Part shown: positions 1 through 6,843 of the stretch, in pieces | Layout: each line of letters opens with the position of its first letter | Numbering within the stretch: position 1 is the first letter of the stretch | Source: a virus | Strand: one strand, 5' to 3' | Virus record (IMG/VR): IMGVR_UViG_3300020202_000041 | Span: 1-42,625 of that record | Length of the DNA stretch: 42,625 bases | Made by a program: the position numbers and the translations under genes | Notes under the pieces: model-generated | What the model was told of the DNA's origin: nothing | The model's database searches: none | The model's input: only the letters and a program-made list of their open reading frames with translations

Positions 1-127
1 TGCCTTGCTGCCCTCAAAGCGCTCGGTCACAATCTGTCATCCGAATAGGGATTGTACTCCGACTGGATCTTGTGCTGCTTCGTAAGGCCGACCTCGGCCG
101 TCGAGGACGCCATCTCCGGCAGAAAAA
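1..127. repeat. Left copy of 127-bp terminal direct repeat
   Basis: Bases 1-127 are identical to 42499-42625. The repeat covers the 3' ends of the terL and ABA-sandwich genes, which is not a typical place for a biological terminal repeat. Its length equals a k-mer commonly used in short-read assembly, so I read it as the overlap left when a circular or circularly permuted genome is assembled. The unique length is then 42,498 bases. Confidence 0.97.
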
Positions 128-1460
128 AGGTCAGGGAAAGGCTGTCCGCCAGGTCTGGCGAGAACCCAAGGCGCTCCTTGATCTGCTCCTTAGGTTCAAT
201 GACGAACTTCCCCTTGTTGTCGAACGTGTAGGTAGGGGCTGTGAGTTCCGCCTGAAGTTCGGGGAGATTCGGCAGGGCCCCGCCTCGCTTCACCCAGTTG
301 GCCATCTCAAACCAGACCTCGGCTCGCTTGTTCAGATACCGAGGATCGGTCGCTCTGCCTGAGCCGTGGTATTCGATCGGCGTGTGTCCTTGAAGCATCA
401 GCGAGTCGATGACACCTGAGCCAAAGCCGCCCGTGCCGTCGACGATCTCGACCTCTGAGTTCCATTTGAATTTGGCTAGCGCCACGCGGGCCGCGATGTT
501 GTTGGTTCGCTCGTTTCGCATCTCAACGGGCCTGAAGGCCTGAAGCCCCTGGCGCGGGAAGATCACGGTGCGGTCATCGCCAAAGCGCGCGACGTCAACG
601 CCCAGGCGCCTCTGCGAGAACGCATAGCTGTCCTCGGGATACCGACGCTTCATGGACTCGGCCACCTCATCAGGACCCAGAAGCGAGTTGATACTCGAAG
701 GCGGGAACTTGCCGAAGACGTTGACCAAGACCCACGGGTTGTCGCGACCGTACTTCTCGATCTGCTCTTTGGCCCACTGAATGCTGACCCTCGGAGTGCG
801 CTTCGGATCATCAGGGTCAGAGGTGATCTCGGTGACATGCCAGAGGTGGCGCTCAGACGTACATGCCCGGAACAAGGGGCCTTCGTTGTGCGTCGGGTTC
901 CCGGCCATCATGATCTTGAGGTTCTTGCCCGGGGCATCAGTCGCAAGACCCGCTTCGGCAGCTGCCATCACGGCATCGGGAATGCCGCCCACCTCATCGA
1001 GAACGAACAAGAGATTGTCGGCGTGAAGGCCTGCCAGAGTGTTGGCTTGCTGCGTGCGATCAGATCCTTTGGCCCAGGTTCGGGCGGACATCCACCACGT
1101 CTCTGGGTGGTCCTTGGCAAAGATCCGAGTCTTGGTCCACTGAAACGCCGCCAGGAGAAACGGGCTCTTCCCCTGCCATTTGGACATCTCGGTCCAGAGG
1201 CCGTCGGCCAGGTTGTCGCCAGAGATTGAGGTGGCTGCGATTTTAGGATGGAGAAAGCAGGTGAGAAACCACCAGCACGCCCACGCCAGGATGGCTGTCT
1301 TGCCAGGACCTTTGCACGCCTTCATGGCGAGCCGCTTGTGCTGGGTCATGGCCATCAGCACATCGACCTGCCAGGCGTCGGGCTCAACACCAAAGACCTC
1401 GCGCACGAAAAGGACTGGATCCTCTCGCCATCGCCTGATCTGAGCCGAGGCCTTGCTCAC
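27..1460 (-). CDS. terL: Terminase large subunit (packaging ATPase and nuclease)
   Basis: This 477-residue protein is the motor that pumps DNA into the prohead and cuts the concatemer. The N-terminal ATPase domain has a Walker A ACKGPGKT (48-55), Walker B LLFVLDEV (150-157, D155/E156) and a coupling motif GNPT (187-190). The C-terminal RNase H-like nuclease domain has acidic residues in LGVDVARFGDD (D289, D295/D296), EIVDGTGG (D341) and SPDLADS (D436/D439). Length and motif order fit a complete TerL. Its start overlaps the end of terS by 4 bases (ATGA), so translation is probably coupled. Its 3' end overlaps by 22 bases, in the circle, with the convergent gene ending at 42546 (equivalent to base 48). 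Confidence 0.97.
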   Translation of the reverse strand: MSKASAQIRRWREDPVLFVREVFGVEPDAWQVDVLMAMTQHKRLAMKACKGPGKTAILAWACWWFLTCFLHPKIAATSISGDNLADGLWTEMSKWQGKSPFLLAAFQWTKTRIFAKDHPETWWMSARTWAKGSDRTQQANTLAGLHADNLLFVLDEVGGIPDAVMAAAEAGLATDAPGKNLKIMMAGNPTHNEGPLFRACTSERHLWHVTEITSDPDDPKRTPRVSIQWAKEQIEKYGRDNPWVLVNVFGKFPPSSINSLLGPDEVAESMKRRYPEDSYAFSQRRLGVDVARFGDDRTVIFPRQGLQAFRPVEMRNERTNNIAARVALAKFKWNSEVEIVDGTGGFGSGVIDSLMLQGHTPIEYHGSGRATDPRYLNKRAEVWFEMANWVKRGGALPNLPELQAELTAPTYTFDNKGKFVIEPKEQIKERLGFSPDLADSLSLTFFLPEMASSTAEVGLTKQHKIQSEYNPYSDDRL

Positions 1461-1891
1461 TCGCTCTCGCCCTTTCCTAGGACGAGGTCTTCAAGAGTCA
1501 GCCTTCCAGATACGTCGTGCTTGTCGGTGAAGAGTTTCAGGTGTTTCCCGAGTAGCTCGCAACCCTTGAGCACGCCGTTGTGTTCGAACTTCCATTCGCC
1601 AGTGGCGAGGCCGTCCTTGTCGTAGACCGGCTCGGCTTGAGAGCAGCGCTCAATGGTCTCCTTGATCTTCCCGAGCACATAGTCGGCCGTGATCTCGGTG
1701 CGCTTGCTGCGCTCACCCATGAGTTCCTGGACTCTCCTCTTAACTGCCGGTTTCGTTAGGAGTTGCGACGCCTGCTCATTGGCGGTCTTCTCGCTGTAGC
1801 CTGCGCGGATTGCGGCCTGGGTCCCGTTGAGGTCCACGATGTACTCCAGGCAGAATTGCTCCTGCTTTGGAGTCAGGCCGCCCTTTTTCAT
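1457..1891 (-). CDS. terS: Terminase small subunit
   Basis: This 144-residue protein resembles the Terminase_2 small-subunit family, which recognises the packaging site and feeds DNA to TerL. The N-terminal region reads MKKGGLTPKQEQFCLEY followed by an IRAGYSEKTANEQASQLL helix-turn-helix-like segment (about residues 28-46). The start at 1891 is chosen over an upstream in-frame codon because GGAGGA lies 8 bases before ATG. The start codon also overlaps (ATGA) the stop of a 24-codon gene just upstream. It directly precedes terL, the usual order. Confidence 0.93.
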   Translation of the reverse strand: MKKGGLTPKQEQFCLEYIVDLNGTQAAIRAGYSEKTANEQASQLLTKPAVKRRVQELMGERSKRTEITADYVLGKIKETIERCSQAEPVYDKDGLATGEWKFEHNGVLKGCELLGKHLKLFTDKHDVSGRLTLEDLVLGKGESE

Positions 1892-1962
1892 CGGGTGATC
1901 CTCCAGATGGAGAAACACGTAATGCCCAGGTAGGCCAGTACGATGACCGCGGCGTCGCTCAC
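1888..1962 (-). CDS. 24-residue predicted membrane peptide
   Basis: This mini-gene starts with GTG at 1962 and encodes 24 residues. Almost the whole peptide is one hydrophobic segment (AAVIVLAYLGITCFSIW) ending in a positive tail (RITR). The GTG overlaps the stop of the upstream gene (GTGA) and its own stop overlaps the terS start (ATGA). It therefore fills the gap in the translational chain exactly. GAGAGGA sits just before the start. No function is recognised. The alternative is a non-translated spacer, but the double coupling and hydrophobicity argue for a gene. Confidence 0.6.
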   Translation of the reverse strand: MSDAAVIVLAYLGITCFSIWRITR

Positions 1963-2174
1963 AGTCCTCTCACCTTCGGTATGAGAATCTTGGTCGGATC
2001 GTTGTTGCGGCTCTCTTCGAGCGCGATGCGGGCGAACTTGAGCGCAAACGCCTCGGCACTAGTCGGGATCTCGCCTGAGTTGAACTTCTTGAAGAGCGTC
2101 TCGACCGTCGGGTTGAGGGTCATCTCCCATTTGTTGCCTGGCAGATCTTTGAGCTTGATGGTGATCTCAGCCAT
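1959..2174 (-). CDS. Small phage protein of unknown function (71 aa)
   Basis: This 71-residue protein is not recognised. It begins MAEITIKLKDLPGNKWEM, has mixed charge, and shows neither membrane segment nor cysteines. It looks like a small soluble alpha/beta protein. The start overlaps the stop of the 120-residue gene upstream by one base (TGATG), and its stop overlaps the GTG of the 24-residue membrane peptide. Position directly before the terminase genes suggests a role in late expression or packaging, but that is only context. Confidence 0.75.
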   Translation of the reverse strand: MAEITIKLKDLPGNKWEMTLNPTVETLFKKFNSGEIPTSAEAFALKFARIALEESRNNDPTKILIPKVRGL

Positions 2175-2536
2175 CAGGCGCCGCCTGCTTCTTTGGGATT
2201 CGGTCCGCCGTCGGGCCCAGGTTCGGGCTCTGGCTGCGGCTCAGGATCGAGCGTGTACTTGGCTCGAATGGCCGCGAGACCGGGCTTCTGAATCTCCACG
2301 TAGATCTTGGTGTGGGCAGCGTTGAGATCATCGAACGTCTGTTTCACGACAGAGAAGGGCACCTTGCCGTTCTCGTCCTGATTGGCTTCCATCGTGGCGA
2401 TGAGGTCGCGCTCGGTCTGCTCAACCACAGCCTGCGAGACCGAGACCTCGTGGAGCAGGCTCTCGACCTGATCCATCACGCCGAGGCCTGTTTCCGACGT
2501 CTGCTTCATTGCTTGTTTCTTGACCAGTTCATCCAT
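2174..2536 (-). CDS. Predicted coiled-coil protein with Pro/Glu-rich tail (120 aa)
   Basis: The protein is helical and charged over residues 1-90, with heptad-like stretches around VMDQVESLLHEVSVSQAVV. It ends in an acidic, proline-rich tail (PEPQPEPEPGPDGG). No family is recognised. An AAGGAGAAGACTC ribosome-binding region precedes the start at 2536. The gene lies in the terminase operon between the glycosyltransferase-like gene (12 bases away) and the 71-residue gene. A disordered acidic tail could mediate protein binding, but nothing specific can be claimed. Confidence 0.75.
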   Translation of the reverse strand: MDELVKKQAMKQTSETGLGVMDQVESLLHEVSVSQAVVEQTERDLIATMEANQDENGKVPFSVVKQTFDDLNAAHTKIYVEIQKPGLAAIRAKYTLDPEPQPEPEPGPDGGPNPKEAGGA

Positions 2537-2548
2537 GAGTCTTCTCCT

Positions 2549-3568
2549 TTAGAGATCGATTGAGTCTTCCGATCGCGACCTGAAGTAGGCGCGTATTTGG
2601 TCCCTGAGTCTGATTTGGCGATCATCCCAGGTCTCAAGCTTCAAGAGGCCCTGCGAGTCGCGCGTAAGATCCAGCATCGGATCAAACGAGTTGTCGCGCA
2701 GGATCTTCCAACGATCCGTGTACCCGCGATCGCGCTTCTTCCCGTGCCAGAAGTGATAGAGCGAGCCGGGCACATAGCCGACATCCCGCTTGATCCAGCG
2801 CTCGGCCCGGACTTCCCACTGCTTGAGTGCATGGCGATACTCCTGGTTCAGATGCTCGAAGCTCTGTTCCATGCAGTTCACGAGCCCCAAGGCCATGTGG
2901 CGATCGCCTGCACCGAGAACGGCAAAGTCGATCAGTGGTCCGCCCATAGGGCCTGACATGTTGTCGAGCGCTTCTCTGGTCGCGGCCCAGGCATAGCCGG
3001 GGTGTCCGTGCTCCATGTAGTAGGCGTTCTCCCAGAAGCCTCCCTTGATCGGTTTCACGCAGCCGCTCTCGATGTACTTCGACATGAACGACTCCATGGG
3101 CTTGCCAAGGACATTGCCGACGGGGTCGAGATCAACGGCCGTCTTGAACATCTGGACTACATGGTAGTGCTGAAGCTGCTGCACGGTCTCTTCAAGCCAC
3201 AGCCTGACAGATCCGGTCATGGGCATCACGTCGGCATCGATCCACGCCAGGTACTTCCAGTCAGGAAAGATCTGGGATGCGTAGTTGATCCCAATATTGA
3301 TCATGTTCTCTTTGTGCCAAAGCTCATCGATCGATCGGACCTGGACATGCGCTGGGTCGTTGGCAGAGGTCACTTCAAACGGCCGCTCGCCAAAGGCCTG
3401 CTCAACCGTGATGAGGGTTGCGCCTGCTTGGCTCATGGCCTCGGCAAAACGCCGATAGAGTTCATAGCGAGTCCGATACCGCACAGGGTTTGAGATCACG
3501 GTGACAACGACGAGCTTCTGAATCTGGTTGGTCGCGATCGGCGTGGAAGTTGGCTGAAAGTACGGCAT
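2549..3568 (-). CDS. Glycosyltransferase-like protein (GT-A fold, DxD motif)
   Basis: This 339-residue protein looks like a GT-A-type glycosyltransferase, which moves a sugar from a nucleotide-sugar donor to an acceptor. It has a beta-strand LVVVTVISNP (19-28), a segment DELWHKENMINIGI (81-94) typical of the nucleotide-binding core, and a metal-binding IDADVMPM with DAD at 111-113. I prefer ATG at 3568: GAGGTG lies 5 bases upstream and the ATG overlaps the stop of the dehydrogenase-like gene by one base; GTG at 3571 is the alternative. Together with that gene it forms a two-gene sugar cassette inside the terminase operon. Donor and acceptor are unknown; virion decoration or host surface modification are both possible. 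Confidence 0.75.
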   Translation of the reverse strand: MPYFQPTSTPIATNQIQKLVVVTVISNPVRYRTRYELYRRFAEAMSQAGATLITVEQAFGERPFEVTSANDPAHVQVRSIDELWHKENMINIGINYASQIFPDWKYLAWIDADVMPMTGSVRLWLEETVQQLQHYHVVQMFKTAVDLDPVGNVLGKPMESFMSKYIESGCVKPIKGGFWENAYYMEHGHPGYAWAATREALDNMSGPMGGPLIDFAVLGAGDRHMALGLVNCMEQSFEHLNQEYRHALKQWEVRAERWIKRDVGYVPGSLYHFWHGKKRDRGYTDRWKILRDNSFDPMLDLTRDSQGLLKLETWDDRQIRLRDQIRAYFRSRSEDSIDL

Positions 3569-4365
3569 CACATCACCTCAGGTCTGCGTCTGCGGTTGCC
3601 AAAGACTGACGCCTCAATGGCCTCGACCTGAAGCCCTTGTTGAACGAAGGCCCAATTCAGAAAGGCTTGCGTGTCTTTCGGGAAGCACATGCCCCCGTAT
3701 CCAGCCTGTCCGTCATGCCCAGGGGTCGACGTGTGCCCGTAGCCAATGCCGTTCATGGCAAGGGCTGCAAAGCGCACCTTGTCGTAGGGAATGCCCACGT
3801 GCTCACAGATCTCTCGGATCTCATTGCAATAGGTGACCTTCAAGGCGAGAAACACGTTGTGCATGTATTTCGCCATCTCGGTGATCCGCGCATCCTTCAG
3901 GATCCGCACACCCGAGAAGCCAGCCTCGAAATAGATCTCACCGATCTCGATTGCCGCCTCTTCGCATCCGCCGATCAAGATCGCGGGCTGCTCCATAAAA
4001 TCCTCGTATGGGCGCGAGGCTGTGAGAAACTCCGGGTTATGGACGACTTTTCGAAAGCCATACTTCGTAGCCAGCTCTTGAGTTGTACCTGGGAGCACCG
4101 TGCTTTTGATGCAGATCACGCCCTCAAACTTCTCCGCTTGCAGGCGAAGAAAGGTCTTGTGAAGCGCTGTCAGGTCTTGCTTTCCGTCCTTATCGGTCGG
4201 AGTCGGAAGACACAGAAAGAGCGCGTCCGACTTCCAGACCTGAGGCGTATCCGGGTATTCGCTACTGTTCTGATCAAACCCTAGGACTCTCATCCCGCGG
4301 TTCCTGAATCCTCTGAGGACAGCGCCACCCACGACGCCGACTCCGATCACACCGATTGATCTCAT
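3568..4365 (-). CDS. UDP-glucose/GDP-mannose dehydrogenase-like protein lacking the C-terminal domain
   Basis: The first 231 residues match the nucleotide-sugar dehydrogenase family, which oxidises UDP-sugars to uronic acids with NAD. Visible are the Rossmann GVGVVG (8-13), PTPT (54-57), STVLPGTT (88-95), NPEFLTA (110-116), EMAKYMHN with the catalytic Lys/Asn pair (K166, N170) and the active-site loop GYGGMCFPKD with Cys227. The protein stops at residue 265, whereas family members run to about 400 and carry a C-terminal UDP/NAD-binding domain. The catalytic residues are intact, so either this is a minimal form or a decayed enzyme. The start overlaps the LuxR-like gene stop (4 bases) and the stop overlaps the glycosyltransferase start. 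Confidence 0.85.
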   Translation of the reverse strand: MRSIGVIGVGVVGGAVLRGFRNRGMRVLGFDQNSSEYPDTPQVWKSDALFLCLPTPTDKDGKQDLTALHKTFLRLQAEKFEGVICIKSTVLPGTTQELATKYGFRKVVHNPEFLTASRPYEDFMEQPAILIGGCEEAAIEIGEIYFEAGFSGVRILKDARITEMAKYMHNVFLALKVTYCNEIREICEHVGIPYDKVRFAALAMNGIGYGHTSTPGHDGQAGYGGMCFPKDTQAFLNWAFVQQGLQVEAIEASVFGNRRRRPEVM

Positions 4366-4631
4366 CCTTGATCAGCCTTTCCGATGGCCAGGATCACGAT
4401 GCTCGTCATGACCTGGTGTCTTGAGGCGATGCCTGTCTTCCTGTAGAGGCGGTTGATCTGGTTCTTCACCGTTTTAAGCGTGACACCGAGGTCGACTGAG
4501 ATTTGCCGATTGGTGAGCCCCTGTCGGATCAAGGCCACGATTCTTTCCTCTGTGGGAGAGAGGCGAAAACCCAGCGGCTTCGGGCCCGGTGGTCTCCGTG
4601 CGCGCGCCGCCGAATCTGCTCCTGTCGCCAT
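4362..4631 (-). CDS. Stand-alone LuxR/GerE-type HTH regulator (89 aa)
   Basis: Residues about 22-80 form a LuxR/GerE DNA-binding domain: LSPTEERIVALIRQGLTNRQ, then the recognition-helix region LGVTLKTVKNQINRLYRKTG. There is no receiver or ligand-binding domain. It is preceded by a basic, proline-rich N-terminus. It is the first gene of the terminase operon, divergent from a plus-strand gene at 4732, so control of this operon or of the shared intergenic region is a reasonable inference. No clear Shine-Dalgarno sequence precedes ATG 4631. A second LuxR-type protein (5154-5405) is encoded nearby. Confidence 0.85.
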   Translation of the reverse strand: MATGADSAARARRPPGPKPLGFRLSPTEERIVALIRQGLTNRQISVDLGVTLKTVKNQINRLYRKTGIASRHQVMTSIVILAIGKADQG

Positions 4632-4731
4632 GTACAGAGGCTAGGGGCTCAGTTCGTTTGCGTTCTATGTGAATTGCATTCAAATTGTCTTTGCATTGAA
4701 AATTCGTTCACAACTCTGTTTGAATGGGCTC
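4632..4731. promoter_or_regulatory. Divergent promoter/operator region with repeated TTGCATT motifs
   Basis: This 100-base spacer between the leftward LuxR-like gene and the rightward 77-residue gene is markedly AT-richer than its flanks. It contains two direct copies of TTGCATTSAAA (4674-4684 and 4691-4701) 17 bases apart, and an inverted ATTCAAA/TTTGAAT pair (4678-4684 and 4719-4725). The spacing is close to 1.5-2 helical turns, as expected for a dimeric regulator. I could not define convincing -35/-10 boxes for either direction. Confidence 0.5.
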
Positions 4732-4965
4732 ATGCGAATCACTTCACTTGAAGCTCTGAAGAGACCGGAGTCGATCACGGATCGGCACTTCATTCCCGAT
4801 AGACCGTCACAGGTCGAGCGCTACCAGCGCACGCAGCAACGGCTCAAAGAACGAGGCGTGTCGCTTCATGAGCTGGCCAGGAAGGCCATCGACGAGATGC
4901 TCAATCAAGTCGAGGCATTGGAAGAGAAGGAAACGTCATGTGCTGGGCTACTGAAGGCCCGCTGA
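4732..4965 (+). CDS. Small helical protein of unknown function (77 aa), plus strand
   Basis: I take the start as ATG 4732, because the longer frame runs through the AT-rich regulatory spacer. The 77 residues are charged and mostly helical (SLHELARKAIDEMLNQVEAL), with an RxxQxxxKER stretch before it. The shape resembles small DNA-binding or antitoxin-like proteins, but no family is recognised. It is one of very few plus-strand genes, divergent from the LuxR-like gene and convergent with the 69-residue gene, which it overlaps by 18 bases. No strong ribosome-binding site is seen. Confidence 0.55.
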   Translation: MRITSLEALKRPESITDRHFIPDRPSQVERYQRTQQRLKERGVSLHELARKAIDEMLNQVEALEEKETSCAGLLKAR

Positions 4966-5157
4966 TCCGTCTGAGCAGTTGACGATGTAGGCATCTTCCC
5001 GATCCAGGATGAGCGCGAGCACTTCTTGAGCTTCCTGCTGGTCGGCGGTGAGGGTCTCGGGAGCAGCGTTGAGATCAAAGTCCTGACTGCACTCGATCTC
5101 AACTGACGTGACGCCCTCGTATATGTCGACAATGATCCGGTATCTCTCGGGCTTCAT
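4948..5157 (-). CDS. Unknown small acidic protein (69 aa)
   Basis: The 69-residue product begins MKPERYRIIVDIYEGVTSVE and is strongly acidic in its second half. The start suggests a beta-hairpin. No family is recognised. Its ATG overlaps the stop of the LuxR-like gene upstream (ATGA at 5154-5157), which supports the start and links it to the replication-side operon. Its 3' end overlaps the convergent gene ending at 4965, so this is the last gene of the 12450-4948 transcript. Confidence 0.7.
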   Translation of the reverse strand: MKPERYRIIVDIYEGVTSVEIECSQDFDLNAAPETLTADQQEAQEVLALILDREDAYIVNCSDGSAGLQ

Positions 5158-5405
5158 GTGCCGAGCCCGCGCGGAAGCTCCAGAACCTCGGGGTCACGAC
5201 GGTTCATCATCGAGAGCCGGGCCCTCAGCTCTTCCCTAGATCTGACTGCGTACTTCTCAAACACGCGTCTCAACGAGTGCGTGACGGCGGGCTTTGAGAC
5301 CCCAAGCTCGTCTGCAATCTCCTGATTGTCCCAGCCGCGAAGGTAGAGCATCACGATCTTGGCCTGCCCTTCCGTAAGTTGGGTTCCGGATGACGGTCTT
5401 CCCAT
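5154..5405 (-). CDS. Stand-alone LuxR/GerE-type HTH regulator (83 aa)
   Basis: Residues about 9-66 form a LuxR-type HTH: LTEGQAKIVMLYLRGWDNQE followed by the recognition helix LGVSKPAVTHSLRRVFEKYA. It has the same layout as the 89-residue protein at 4362-4631 but is clearly divergent in sequence, and it likewise lacks a sensor domain. GAGG lies about 8 bases before ATG 5405, inside the end of the upstream gene. It probably regulates phage transcription; targets are unknown. Confidence 0.85.
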   Translation of the reverse strand: MGRPSSGTQLTEGQAKIVMLYLRGWDNQEIADELGVSKPAVTHSLRRVFEKYAVRSREELRARLSMMNRRDPEVLELPRGLGT

Positions 5406-5408
5406 GCT

Positions 5409-5642
5409 TCAAACCTCGACGTCTTTTCTTTCTGTGATCCAGGCCTTCGGGATTGCAATGTATTGGCTTGCGGAATTGCCCACTTCGTCAAGATTCAACG
5501 CGACGATAAGGCGCTCATCGTTTTCGTGAATGAAGAACCCGCAGGTGGTGACCTCGTGGAGCCCGTGGTTCATGACAGCGCCGAGATCCTCCCAGGCGTC
5601 GCACGACGTTGCGTCATGCCAGGTGACTTTGATGATCTTCAT
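5409..5642 (-). CDS. Conserved-looking small phage protein (77 aa)
   Basis: The 77-residue protein begins MKIIKVTWHDATSCDAWEDL and continues with FFIHENDERLIVALNLDE and IPKAWITERKDV. This pattern is familiar from small phage proteins of unknown function that read as a compact beta-rich fold. ATG 5642 overlaps the stop of the 43-codon gene upstream (ATGA). It is followed after 3 bases by the LuxR-like gene. No function can be assigned. Confidence 0.78.
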   Translation of the reverse strand: MKIIKVTWHDATSCDAWEDLGAVMNHGLHEVTTCGFFIHENDERLIVALNLDEVGNSASQYIAIPKAWITERKDVEV

Positions 5643-5770
5643 GCTGCCCTCGTAATGGTACCCGGCCAGGTTTCGGAAGATCCGATGTGAACCAAGCTAT
5701 GGCCCACGCGCTCATCGGGCGCGGCGAAGATCTTCGATTGAAACCTGACCGGGCGGAGTTTGGTATTCAT
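5639..5770 (-). CDS. 43-residue unknown protein
   Basis: I choose ATG 5770, giving 43 residues beginning MNTKLRPVRFQSKIFAAP, because this start overlaps the stop of the phosphoesterase gene (ATGA) and its own stop overlaps the start of the next gene (ATGA). A longer frame in the same phase runs inside the phosphoesterase gene and is not supported. The peptide is basic with no membrane segment. Function unknown. Confidence 0.6.
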   Translation of the reverse strand: MNTKLRPVRFQSKIFAAPDERVGHSLVHIGSSETWPGTITRAA

Positions 5771-6720
5771 CCTATGATCACCCTTGGCCCGTGCTCGTCG
5801 ACGACGCCAAAGCTTTGCACCCAGTCGACCGTCTTGGTGGGCGTGTAGCTCAAACCCTTTGCCTGCGGATCCCCCGCATAGCCTGTGTTCAGCTCCCATA
5901 TGGCCTGGCCCCGAACGGTGCGGTAGACAACGCCTGGTCTGTGCGTATGCGATGAGATTGAGTTCTGAAGGTTGTAGTCGCGATGGTCACCAAGGCGCGA
6001 GCGGAAGCCGTGGTGAACGACAATCGAGCCGAAGAATAGTTCTTGGCGAGGGTCGTGGTTGGTCTCCACCCCCTCAAACGTAAAGAGATCTCGGAGCTTG
6101 TCGGCAATCCAATCCTCGGCAGCCGGATAGGCTTCAAGGATCCGCTTCATGGGACGCACGTCGTGGTTGCCTAGGCCCTGGTAGCACTTTGCCTTAGGGG
6201 CCGCCTTCTGCACCTCGCGCCAGAACTCTTCGTTCAGCTTTCTGGCCAAGGCCTGCTCTTCCCTGGGCGTGAACTGGTTGTGAGACCGCGGGAACTTCGC
6301 ATGCGAGTACATGTCCCAGGCATCGCCATTGAGAACCACATGCTCTGGCTGATGTGCCTGGAGATACCGGTAGAACTTATCAATCACGCGCTGACAGTGG
6401 AACGGCCAGTGGATGTCGGAAATGACAGCCATCGTTGGCCACGGAGCCGCGGGTGGAACCGCGACGGGCTCATACTTCTCAAGATGCTGGTGGATGTCGC
6501 GCTTGAAGACGTCGTTTGAGATCTTGACCCGGCTCTCGGGCTTGGGCTCAAGTCCTGCTGCCTGAACTAGCGTCGTGTAGGACCCGAAGTGTTTCTCTAC
6601 GTGGTATCTGGCATTTCGAACGCGATTGAAGAACTCTGCTTTCGTCGGAGTTTGGCCAAGCTCGATTGCGAGGTCTTTGAGAGCAGCAATTAGAGCATGT
6701 TGGTCAACGGCACCCGACAT
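5767..6720 (-). CDS. Calcineurin-like metallophosphoesterase with N-terminal homing-endonuclease-associated repeat
   Basis: Residues about 97-317 carry the metallophosphoesterase motifs in order: SDIHWP (101-106), NGDAWD (131-136), GLGNHD (182-187), VVHHG (234-238) and SSHTHRPG (256-263). These bind two metal ions and hydrolyse phosphoesters. Residues about 8-58 look like a homing-endonuclease-associated repeat (LAIELGQTPTKAEF ... FGSYTTLVQAAGL), a DNA-binding module. The fusion suggests a DNA-acting phosphatase, nuclease or repair enzyme. It sits in the replication-side operon downstream of a zinc-ribbon gene. Substrate is not determinable from sequence. Confidence 0.88.
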   Translation of the reverse strand: MSGAVDQHALIAALKDLAIELGQTPTKAEFFNRVRNARYHVEKHFGSYTTLVQAAGLEPKPESRVKISNDVFKRDIHQHLEKYEPVAVPPAAPWPTMAVISDIHWPFHCQRVIDKFYRYLQAHQPEHVVLNGDAWDMYSHAKFPRSHNQFTPREEQALARKLNEEFWREVQKAAPKAKCYQGLGNHDVRPMKRILEAYPAAEDWIADKLRDLFTFEGVETNHDPRQELFFGSIVVHHGFRSRLGDHRDYNLQNSISSHTHRPGVVYRTVRGQAIWELNTGYAGDPQAKGLSYTPTKTVDWVQSFGVVDEHGPRVIIG

Positions 6721-6802
6721 GCCCTAAAGAGTTGCAACTTGCGAGGGTGACATTCCAGATGGAGAAGAGTTTGAACTGGTCTAGATCTTAGCGGCCGTCC
6801 AT

Positions 6803-6827
6803 GGCCAGGCAGCGTCCATGCCTGGCC
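6803..6827. other. 9-bp stem-loop upstream of the phosphoesterase gene
   Basis: GGCCAGGCA (6803-6811) and TGCCTGGCC (6819-6827) are perfect inverted repeats with a 7-base loop. They lie in the 123-base space between the zinc-ribbon gene stop and the phosphoesterase start. No T-run follows on either strand, so a standard intrinsic terminator is unlikely. An mRNA processing or stability element, or an operator, is possible. Confidence 0.6.
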
Positions 6828-6843
6828 GAGGGTACCACATTGC

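Noticed and set aside
1-127. Biological direct terminal repeat as in T7
   Set aside because: Length equals an assembly k-mer and the repeat lies inside coding ends; a T7-like terminal repeat would usually be placed in a non-coding region and collapse in assembly.
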